Below the pieces are notes generated by a model that saw only the letters and a program-made list of their open reading frames with translations, searched no databases and was not told the origin of the DNA. Position numbers and translations under genes: made by a program. From a bacterium D16-51 (GTDB lineage Bacteria > Bacillota > Clostridia > Lachnospirales > Lachnospiraceae), in assembly GCA_003612285.1 (NCBI GenBank), contig RAYE01000050.1, positions 1-44,577 on the forward strand: 44,577 nucleotides of DNA, in the 5' to 3' direction. How positions within the stretch are numbered: the stretch's first letter is position 1; each line of letters opens with the position of its first letter. This document shows positions 7,331 through 13,655 of the stretch, in pieces.

Positions 7331-9541
7331 TCAATAATTAAATTTAAGTAATTTACATCCATTCTCATTCAAAACTTTTTCTACCAATTGAATAACCTCT
7401 GAAAGGTACTCACTCTGTTCTTCTGTAAGATTGGGAATGTCAGACAAATATGGTACAGCCTCATCGAATATATTTTCAATAATTCTCGCACGTCTCTTTC
7501 GAGATCCTGTGCCCATTTCATTATAGGCATTTCTCCATCCCCTAAGCGGTCTATCCTCTGTCCACATTCTCCTTTGATTGATTCCTCTAAAGTCACGACC
7601 AATAGTCCGCTTAATAATTCGCTTCAACTCATCGGTCACCTCTTCGCTGGCTATGGCAGGCTTTGTGTTATCCGGCTGATTAATAAACAGATTTATCTTT
7701 TCCTGAATAATCGAAACAAAATCTGATAGCGGCTGCAATTCACAATAGTTCTCCTGCCCCAATACACCAAGTCTCCTAGCAAGCGCTCGAACTCTTGACC
7801 AATGTTCCGTCTTGTTTGTTATAGAAGAATAACCTGTTTTCTCTGCCCATATAGCTCTAAATTCCTGTGTCGCTTCTTTAATGTAGTAATACAACTTGAG
7901 AGCTTCATATTCAAAATGTACATCCTCTGTAGAGATATGTTTTTTCATTACTCTCGCCGTCACATCACTCAGTTCTTGCAACCCTTTGCGAGTCATCTTA
8001 CTATTATCTTTTCTATTAAGAAAAGAAAAATAAATACAATTTGAAAGAATACTCTGAACCTCTGTTTCAGAAAGCACAGTATCCTTCTGCTTCCTCAAAA
8101 ACATTAAATAGTTTTGTAACGTCAATGTAATATGCCTTTTCTTATCACTCATATTTCTATAATTATTCCCATCAACCTGATCCATCTTTGAAAATGCAAA
8201 AATCAATCTATCAGCATATCCAAACTCAATGAGAGACTTCAAAGCTTCTTTGGCGTTTGCCATCATCGGATTACCAGCACTATCAACAAACACGATTACA
8301 TCTGCACTTGCACACCTTTTTAGCACACTGGTTGGTACTGATGTAGAATTAGTGGAATGCCCAAGACCTATTCCATCCGTAATAACCATTGGCTCAACAT
8401 AATTCTTTCCGTCCTCAATAAATGGTCCCTCTATTCTCATTGCCCTCACGATGGGAGTTAGGAGTTTTCCCCACGCTTTATAGTTATCGCTAACAAAAAT
8501 TTTCGCTGTCTTAATTAGGGTTTCTCGTTCTTGGGTTTCAAAATACCACCCATCTGGCCATATGGCTTTTGCAGGTATTTTCTTTCCCCCTTGAAGAATC
8601 GAAAACTTCTTAATAACTTCTGTAATAATATCATCTATAATCCCCAATATCTCATCGTCATTCTGAATTTCACTTTCAATATCAGTAATTGAAATTCCTG
8701 CTTTTTTATAGCGATTCGCTATACTTTTCACACGATTCTCTATGTCTGATAACCATGCATCTCTTTCTTCTGGATCAATTTTGTACTCTGGCAAAGAAAA
8801 ATCATCTTTTAAATCATCACCAGAAATTATATCATCCTCCTCGTCATCATCATCTGATTCTACTTCGTACAATCCCAAGGTATACGATAGCCTAGTTGAC
8901 ATTTCACGATGATTCAAAATAGTTGTAAGCAGTTCCATATCATCAATAATTTCATCCTCTCTTTGATGCATCAAAATATATTCAATTGCTGCATACATAT
9001 TGTCCATAAGGTCAGCTTCCAACTCATTACGGGATATAAATTGGACAGCAAGTTTATATGAGGATACTGCCGATCTAATTATTTCCATGTCACAGGTCGT
9101 CGTTCTGTTATTAGATGTTGTTGGAAACACTTCCTTCGTCGTTCCTATTAACTTTCTTAGAAGAGTTGTTTTTCCTGCCCCACTCATTCCAACTAGCGCT
9201 GTATTAGAATAACCCTCTTCTAGAGTCTTCATTGAAATAGAGTCCAACGCATTGTTATTCTCAATAGAATCCGGCATACAATCATAGAAAGCATCCACTA
9301 CTATACTCTCGTACTTTTTCAGTGCCTCCTCTTTCAATCCTTTTATATGCCATTTCTCATCATTGAGCAGTTCTTGTAATTGCCCTGCAAGATTTTTTGC
9401 CACTTTCTCTTCAGATGTGCCCATTCCCCTCTGTATCTTCTTACCATAACCATTTGCGTCCTTGACAACCGGATGTCTAAAACTCAAGACATACGTCCCT
9501 TTTCCTGTTGGAATTTTATAAGATACTTTGTTTTCTGCCAT
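7331..9541 (-). CDS. Large dynamin/AIG-like GTPase with integrase-like N-terminal segment (736 aa)
   Basis: GTPase motifs are in order: G1 GMSGAGKTT (residues 118-126), G2-like TTSNNRTTT (about 141-149), G3 DGIGLGH (389-395) and a G4-like FSKMD (450-454). A large insert of about 230 residues, including an acidic stretch (DDDDEED), separates G2 and G3. The C-terminal 280 residues are helical. The layout fits dynamin- or AIG/GIMAP-type GTPases rather than an AAA ATPase. Residues 8-60 (GTYVLSFRHPVV, GKKIQRGMGTSEEKVAKNLAGQLQELL) look like the AP2-like arm-binding domain of tyrosine integrases, which suggests nucleic-acid binding. It is coupled to both neighbours by TAATG and TGATG overlaps. A role in defence is inferred from context only. 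Confidence 0.85.
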   Translation of the reverse strand: MAENKVSYKIPTGKGTYVLSFRHPVVKDANGYGKKIQRGMGTSEEKVAKNLAGQLQELLNDEKWHIKGLKEEALKKYESIVVDAFYDCMPDSIENNNALDSISMKTLEEGYSNTALVGMSGAGKTTLLRKLIGTTKEVFPTTSNNRTTTCDMEIIRSAVSSYKLAVQFISRNELEADLMDNMYAAIEYILMHQREDEIIDDMELLTTILNHREMSTRLSYTLGLYEVESDDDDEEDDIISGDDLKDDFSLPEYKIDPEERDAWLSDIENRVKSIANRYKKAGISITDIESEIQNDDEILGIIDDIITEVIKKFSILQGGKKIPAKAIWPDGWYFETQERETLIKTAKIFVSDNYKAWGKLLTPIVRAMRIEGPFIEDGKNYVEPMVITDGIGLGHSTNSTSVPTSVLKRCASADVIVFVDSAGNPMMANAKEALKSLIEFGYADRLIFAFSKMDQVDGNNYRNMSDKKRHITLTLQNYLMFLRKQKDTVLSETEVQSILSNCIYFSFLNRKDNSKMTRKGLQELSDVTARVMKKHISTEDVHFEYEALKLYYYIKEATQEFRAIWAEKTGYSSITNKTEHWSRVRALARRLGVLGQENYCELQPLSDFVSIIQEKINLFINQPDNTKPAIASEEVTDELKRIIKRTIGRDFRGINQRRMWTEDRPLRGWRNAYNEMGTGSRKRRARIIENIFDEAVPYLSDIPNLTEEQSEYLSEVIQLVEKVLNENGCKLLKFNY

Positions 9542-9861
9542 TACAATACCTCCCTTTCAATCTTATCATTATAGACAACCCCCAACTCCTCCAGATATTG
9601 AAGGTCCGCCAATGAAAGACTTCTGCATTTTTCAATACTGAGTTTTGTTCTTGATGAAATATACAAACACATCTCTTCATCATCAACAACAATATCAACA
9701 GAAAGCAAATGTTCATGATGCAATTCATCTTCATATACATTTAATCCTATCATGTCAAAGTACTCATCCTGAGCACAAAGAAAAACATCTGCCTCAGTTT
9801 TACTACATTGAGTAATTTGCATCATTCTTATTGCTTCCTTTTCGAAATCAACCTCTATCAT
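9541..9861 (-). CDS. Small acidic protein, first gene of the GTPase cassette (106 aa)
   Basis: Start chosen at ATG 9861 (MIEVDFEKEAIRMM), nine bases after AGGAGG. The upstream in-frame Met has no such site. Residues 4-35 form a helix-rich UBA-like pattern (EKEAIRMMQITQCSKTEADVFLCAQDEYFD). The rest is beta-rich, then a short helix. The stop overlaps the GTPase start (TAATG), so the two are co-translated and probably in fixed ratio. I do not recognise the family. It could be a specificity or inhibitory subunit of the GTPase. Confidence 0.75.
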   Translation of the reverse strand: MIEVDFEKEAIRMMQITQCSKTEADVFLCAQDEYFDMIGLNVYEDELHHEHLLSVDIVVDDEEMCLYISSRTKLSIEKCRSLSLADLQYLEELGVVYNDKIEREVL

Positions 9862-9880
9862 CCTTGATACCTCCTTTTGT

Positions 9881-9959
9881 TGTTCCATTATTGTTCCATT
9901 TGTAATATACCATTTGCATTTTCTTTTGTCAAATCATTACTGGAATAACATTGGAACAT
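9881..9959 (-). promoter_or_regulatory. Strong promoter of the GTPase cassette with four flanking operator-like half-sites
   Basis: On the minus strand, a consensus TTGACA (9932-9927), a 17-base spacer and TATATT (9909-9904) form a near-perfect sigma-A promoter. On one side lie two TGTTCCAT copies (9881-9888, 9892-9899). On the other lie TGGAATAA (9941-9948) and TGGAACAT (9952-9959). Each pair is spaced 11 bases apart, and the pairs are inverted relative to each other. The arrangement suggests cooperative binding of a repressor dimer of dimers across the promoter. Confidence 0.7.
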
Positions 9960-9976
9960 CATTTCATCAATTTTAT

Positions 9977-10133
9977 TTATCCCAAAAACGCCCTTAAAAT
10001 ATCTGCTATCTTGCGTACTTCCTTTAATCCCTTCTTTCTACACATCTCCACAATCTCCCCAATTTTGCTACACTCATTCTCACAAAAATACAGATAATCA
10101 AGAGAAATGCTCAAAATCTGAGAAAATTCAAAA
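9977..10133 (-). pseudogene. Degraded copy of the XRE regulator (C-terminal half only)
   Basis: The minus strand reads FSQILSISLDYLYFCENECS, then IGEIVEMCRKKGLKEVRKIADILRAFLG and a stop. This aligns over about 50 residues to the end of the XRE regulator at 5257-5610 with many substitutions. No helix-turn-helix part remains. It is a relic that brackets the GTPase cassette together with the intact copy. Confidence 0.8.
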
Positions 10134-10324
10134 AAAGCACCATACACGCCGAGAAACGCCAGTATCCTTGTACTGAACTGTTCCCCTGCGTCTCTGGTGC
10201 TTGATATCTGTCCTTCTGTTTAAGAACATATGCGATACCGCCCTTACAGGTAGTGCCCTAATTCAATTTTCTTTGTTACAGTACCGTAGTTGCCATCACA
10301 AAGCAGCCACTTAATCAATAGTTA
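10134..10324. other. Non-coding remnant sequence
   Basis: I see no intact gene, RNA gene or clear repeat here. A GAACATATG half-site resembling part of a Gram-positive SOS box occurs near 10226, without its second half. The stretch probably contains decayed sequence left by whatever replaced the front half of the XRE copy. Confidence 0.4.
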
Positions 10325-10618
10325 CTATATCCTGACTATGTTATCCACCGCCTGTTTACGAAGGATGCCCTCCGTATATTTCATAAGCGTAAGAACCCTC
10401 TTGCATCTGCATGGAGGCAATGTAACTCTTTCTAAAATACGCCTATCATCATCGTGTATCAGGTCATAGCCCAGCAGGAACTGATTACAGCGTTTACAAC
10501 GAATCGTTATATCTGCTTTATGTTCTCCGCTTTTCCCGATCTGATATATTTTCTCTTGGTCAACTTTTTTCAAACATCCATCGTAAATATCTCTCTTTCT
10601 AATCACAGTATTATCCAA
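10325..10618 (-). CDS. Small zinc-ribbon-like protein (97 aa)
   Basis: A TTG start at 10618 follows GAGGTGAG at normal spacing. No internal Met gives a better start. Two cysteine pairs, ITIRCKRCNQF (about residues 40-50) and LPPCRCKRVL (about 72-80), make a plausible four-cysteine zinc ribbon. The N-terminal part resembles phage Com-type zinc fingers but the second half does not. The C-terminus is basic. It may bind RNA or DNA. It lies behind a strongly structured leader and near an SOS-box-like palindrome, divergent from the S24 repressor gene. Confidence 0.65.
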   Translation of the reverse strand: MDNTVIRKRDIYDGCLKKVDQEKIYQIGKSGEHKADITIRCKRCNQFLLGYDLIHDDDRRILERVTLPPCRCKRVLTLMKYTEGILRKQAVDNIVRI

Positions 10619-10663
10619 TTATCTCACCTCTGCAATACAAATCTCTGTCATGTTTGTACCTGC

Positions 10664-10763
10664 AAGGAACTGGTGGCAGTTCCTTTGGAAAGGGAAAGCC
10701 ACCTCGCAAGTCCTTTTTTCTCGTGTCTGAGTTCCGTCGCACTCTCGGCAAAGTGCCAGACAC
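10664..10763 (-). ncRNA. Structured leader/candidate regulatory RNA upstream of the zinc-ribbon gene
   Basis: Read on the minus strand, a first domain has GTGTCTG pairing with CAGACAC (10763-10757 with 10729-10723) and an adjoining GCACT/AGTGC stem (10756-10752 with 10743-10739). A second domain has GGTGGC (10703-10698) pairing with GCCACC (10677-10672) around a CCTTT/AAAGG hairpin. An alternative 8-bp hairpin AAGGAACT/AGTTCCTT (10685-10664) is mutually exclusive with it. Such alternatives are typical of attenuators or riboswitch-like leaders. I do not recognise a known RNA family. Confidence 0.5.
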
Positions 10764-10832
10764 AGTTACTACTATAATTCTCAACAAATCAGCCCACAAT
10801 AAAATCCGTGTATAAATCACACATCGCAAGCG

Positions 10833-10846
10833 CGAATGTACGTTCG
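10833..10846. promoter_or_regulatory. SOS-box-like palindrome (LexA/DinR-type)
   Basis: CGAATGTACGTTCG fits the Gram-positive LexA box pattern GAAC-N4-GTTC with one mismatch in the first half. It sits just upstream of the structured leader and the zinc-ribbon gene. The host LexA or the neighbouring S24 repressor could bind it. Confidence 0.5.
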
Positions 10847-10875
10847 ACTGTATAGCAATTATAAATCACTATTTT

Positions 10876-11005
10876 GAATATTTCAAGTGAAATATTTTTC
10901 ACTTTTTATCTGTATTGAATATTTTTCTACAAAAAGTCCTTGATTCCCCATACTTCCCATAGTATAATGTGGCATATAAAAGCAAATAAATTTTTTAGAA
11001 TATTC
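10876..11005. promoter_or_regulatory. Operator-like GAATATT sites and an 8-bp inverted repeat upstream of the S24 repressor
   Basis: GAATATT occurs at 10876-10882 and 10917-10923, and the palindrome GAATATTC at 10998-11005. Between them AAGTGAAA and TTTCACTT (10885-10904) form a perfect inverted repeat with a 4-base loop. The sites surround the repressor promoter. Autoregulation by the S24 protein is the simplest reading. Confidence 0.5.
10940..10968 (+). promoter_or_regulatory. Promoter of the S24 repressor gene
   Basis: TTGATT (10940-10945), a 17-base spacer and a consensus TATAAT (10963-10968) lie 75 bases before the start codon. The GAATATTC palindrome falls just downstream of the -10 element, in position to block transcription. 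Confidence 0.75.
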
Positions 11006-11043
11006 AATATGGATATTTCGGAACCGCCAGAAAGGGGATACCC

Positions 11044-11751
11044 ATGAGAAACTTAAACGAATATATACAGAAATTACGAACAGAACGCAATATGTCACAG
11101 GTCGAGGTTGCCAACGCTTTTAAGAATAAAGGCTACAATGTAACCAATCAGATGATCTACAACTGGGAATCCGGCAGGATACGGATCTCCGGTGAGCTGC
11201 TTCTAACACTATGTGACATACTGGAGATTTCTGATATCAGAGCAGCATTTGATATGAACAGTATACCATCACTACTTTCGGATCTAAACGAATCCGGACA
11301 AAAGATGGTCTCTGAATATGCTGATATCCTTCGTGCAAGTGGTCTATATAAGAAGGAACCTGCGGAAATCATACCACTTCCGCTCAAACGAACCATGAAA
11401 CTATTCCATCTCCCTGTTTCTGCAGGCAACGGTGTCTATCTTGACAGTGATGCCTATGATGAAATAGAAGTCGGAAACGAGGTTCCTGAAAATGCAGACT
11501 TTGGTGTTACCATATCCGGTGACAGCATGGAGCCACAATTCGTAGGTGGTCAAATTGTGTGGGTACACGCACAATTTGAACTTGAGGATGGAGAAATCGG
11601 TATTTTCTACCATAATGGGGAAGGCTTTATCAAGAAACTGGAACATCAGGATAATAAGACATTACTAATCTCCTTAAATCGTAGAAAATACCAGCCCAGA
11701 GAAATCAAAGAAGATGATGTATTTCTTGTATATGGAAAAGTGGTAGGATAA
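11044..11751 (+). CDS. LexA/CI-like repressor: HTH plus S24 autopeptidase (235 aa)
   Basis: An XRE helix-turn-helix occupies about residues 5-62 (RNMSQVEVANAF, NQMIYNWESGRIRIS). The C-terminal half is a LexA/UmuD-type S24 peptidase with the nucleophile serine in ISGDSMEP (Ser161), the general-base lysine in GFIKKLE (Lys197 or 198) and an Ala-Gly cleavage site in VSAGNG (127-128). In the family, RecA filaments trigger self-cleavage and derepression. It is on the plus strand, divergent from the zinc-ribbon gene and convergent with the six-gene operon. It may link this region to DNA damage. Start is supported by AGGGGAT upstream. Confidence 0.92.
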   Translation: MRNLNEYIQKLRTERNMSQVEVANAFKNKGYNVTNQMIYNWESGRIRISGELLLTLCDILEISDIRAAFDMNSIPSLLSDLNESGQKMVSEYADILRASGLYKKEPAEIIPLPLKRTMKLFHLPVSAGNGVYLDSDAYDEIEVGNEVPENADFGVTISGDSMEPQFVGGQIVWVHAQFELEDGEIGIFYHNGEGFIKKLEHQDNKTLLISLNRRKYQPREIKEDDVFLVYGKVVG

Positions 11752-11812
11752 TTTTTAAAAGCTATTCACATTTCTTATCCTACCTCACTATCAATCTGTT
11801 ACAATATTATAG

Positions 11813-11880
11813 TTCTGAATATCTCTGATTTTTACTTCTTGGTGCTGGCACGAAAGATATCAGCGTCAGCATATTCAGAA
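11813..11880. repeat. 68-bp nested inverted repeat between the S24 gene and the AIPR operon
   Basis: Perfect 10-bp arms TTCTGAATAT (11813-11822) and ATATTCAGAA (11871-11880) enclose CTGAT/ATCAG (11825-11829 with 11859-11863) and a central GTGC-TG-GCAC hairpin (11842-11851). It lies between two convergent genes, so a bidirectional terminator is possible, although the T-runs are poor. The arms contain GAATAT, the same core as the putative repressor sites. Confidence 0.6.
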
Positions 11881-11885
11881 ACAAT

Positions 11886-13583
11886 TTATGCCTGCATACG
11901 AAACTCTGATTTTAGATTATCAACAAGGGAACCTGATTTAGTGGACTCATTACTGGTAATATCTTCTACATATTTATCTATTAACGATGTAACTTTATTA
12001 ACCTCCTCGGTTAATTTCATGTTATCATTAGTCACTTTTAAAATTTTCTCACATAATTTGTTCATCTTGCGAGCATTCATTTCGGGTATCCTCTCATCAG
12101 TCAGACTGTACTTCAGCATCATCAATATGTAATATTTGAACTTTCTATACTGTGATGGCAATGTTTTATTCCTAAATAGGAACTCTAAACGATACAAAGT
12201 ATATGCACTGGTATAATACGGCAGAAGTTGATGGTCATCACTAAAAACTCCGTCTATTGAACTCAACAGTTTCCCATAATAGCGACTGGCAAGATGAGGC
12301 TTGTCATAGAACATTGATGCTATGGATTTTATTTGCATAGCAATAGACACAATCCTCACTTTTTCTATATCCGATCCATAACTATATTGTTTAGATCTTC
12401 TTTCGTAATATAAGCGATTTGTACCTGAAAAAGTCCCATAAAAGGCTTCCAGTTTACGATGAAATTCATTCAAAGCAATCAGTTGCTCATCGGACACCTG
12501 TGTTTGACGATTTGTCGCCTTTATAATCTGATTGACAGTTTCATCATTCTCGGTCTCAATAAGTTTTATTGGAATTTGCAACCCATCCTTAATTGATTCC
12601 CGGTTATTGAACAATACATGGCTTGTTTGGCATCCGTTCACAATTTGATAGTCCGTCAGAGTAAATTTATTACGTAAATAGGAAAGCTTCTTACAGATAA
12701 CTGTAACACCATTATTAAACAGGACAAACTTATACGGATCGCTACTTACCGTTTCAGCCATTTCATGATTAACCGGATTATCGCCCTGATAATCTCTCAC
12801 GTTATCGTAGAAGACACTTTTTCGAATTTCTCCATTATCACCCGTGACCAGTTTCAAATACTCATTGTAATCAATAAATCCAAGATACGATTGTGTTACA
12901 TTTAAAATATCAGGGAGCAAAATCTTATTTTCAAAATTAATCTCTGTTTCAACAACATCTATTGTGCTTCGATAAAGTTTCTGTAGCAAATCAGAACCAA
13001 CAGGTATATACTTTACATCATCAAAAATATTCATATCCAGTAAATCATTTCTAGCTATATCCATTCTCCCAGCACAATTCTGATCATCAACCCATTTACC
13101 AGTTGTTACATAATAAAGATAACAGATCGGTTTCCTCTTGATATATGTTGCCTTAGAAAAAATGTATTCAACCAGCTTGCTTTTCTCCTCAAGCAATTCA
13201 TTCCTAACCATCTGAGGATGTTCTGAGAAAAAATCCTTAACACCCGTTCCAAAAGTCCCCATATCCCCATAATCAAAATTTGAAGTTGTCTTTGCTTGAA
13301 TGAATACAAAATTAATTTCAGAAAGTTTTTTATTCAATTCAATTAAATCATCCACTTCTTCTTCAGATGTAATCATTGTCCCATTAATAATGATTGCTAT
13401 GGCGTCAATCCCACAATCCCCACCTTCAGCTGTAATTATATCCGCAAGATTATATGTATCGGTATAATGTTGCTCAACAGCACAATATGATGCAAACATT
13501 TCAAATTGCTTGCTTTGATCCTTTTCCTCTATTTGCTGTGAAATCAAAAACGACTCCATGTAACTCTGAACTATTCTATCCAT
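11886..13583 (-). CDS. AIPR-family protein with nuclease-like N-terminus (565 aa)
   Basis: Start chosen at ATG 13583 (MDRIVQSYMES) with AGGAG eight bases upstream. The central region has the AIPR signature: FNNGVTVICKK at about residues 293-303 and DYQIVNGCQTSHVL shortly after. AIPR proteins were named from abortive-infection phage resistance and occur in several defence systems. The N-terminus shows GGDCGIDAIAI and, about 40 residues later, FVFIQAKTT. That D...QxK pattern suggests a PD-(D/E)XK-like nuclease fold. It is the last gene of the six-gene operon, 72 bases after the RecD-like gene, and would be a natural effector. The exact activity is not known from sequence. Confidence 0.88.
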   Translation of the reverse strand: MDRIVQSYMESFLISQQIEEKDQSKQFEMFASYCAVEQHYTDTYNLADIITAEGGDCGIDAIAIIINGTMITSEEEVDDLIELNKKLSEINFVFIQAKTTSNFDYGDMGTFGTGVKDFFSEHPQMVRNELLEEKSKLVEYIFSKATYIKRKPICYLYYVTTGKWVDDQNCAGRMDIARNDLLDMNIFDDVKYIPVGSDLLQKLYRSTIDVVETEINFENKILLPDILNVTQSYLGFIDYNEYLKLVTGDNGEIRKSVFYDNVRDYQGDNPVNHEMAETVSSDPYKFVLFNNGVTVICKKLSYLRNKFTLTDYQIVNGCQTSHVLFNNRESIKDGLQIPIKLIETENDETVNQIIKATNRQTQVSDEQLIALNEFHRKLEAFYGTFSGTNRLYYERRSKQYSYGSDIEKVRIVSIAMQIKSIASMFYDKPHLASRYYGKLLSSIDGVFSDDHQLLPYYTSAYTLYRLEFLFRNKTLPSQYRKFKYYILMMLKYSLTDERIPEMNARKMNKLCEKILKVTNDNMKLTEEVNKVTSLIDKYVEDITSNESTKSGSLVDNLKSEFRMQA

Positions 13584-13655
13584 TGTATATTCTCCTTGCA
13601 TTTTATTGCGAAACTGACTTCATGGTTACTTATATTGTGTTCAATCATAATCGCA

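Noticed and set aside
7331-9541. Reading the large GTPase as an AAA+ or ABC ATPase
   Set aside because: After the P-loop there is no hhhhDE Walker B or ABC signature. A DxxG element and a SKMD element in the right order favour a GTPase.
10664-10685. Simple terminator for the AAGGAACT/AGTTCCTT hairpin
   Set aside because: No T-run follows on the minus strand, and alternative pairings with flanking stems make a regulatory leader more likely.
10611-10829. 72-residue minus-strand reading frame upstream of the zinc-ribbon gene
   Set aside because: It runs through the paired stems of the structured leader, has no Shine-Dalgarno, and its composition looks like read-through of non-coding repeats.
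11886-13583. Assignment of the AIPR gene to the Mza system
   Set aside because: Mza needs MutL-like, Z1 and DUF4420 genes; none is present nearby.
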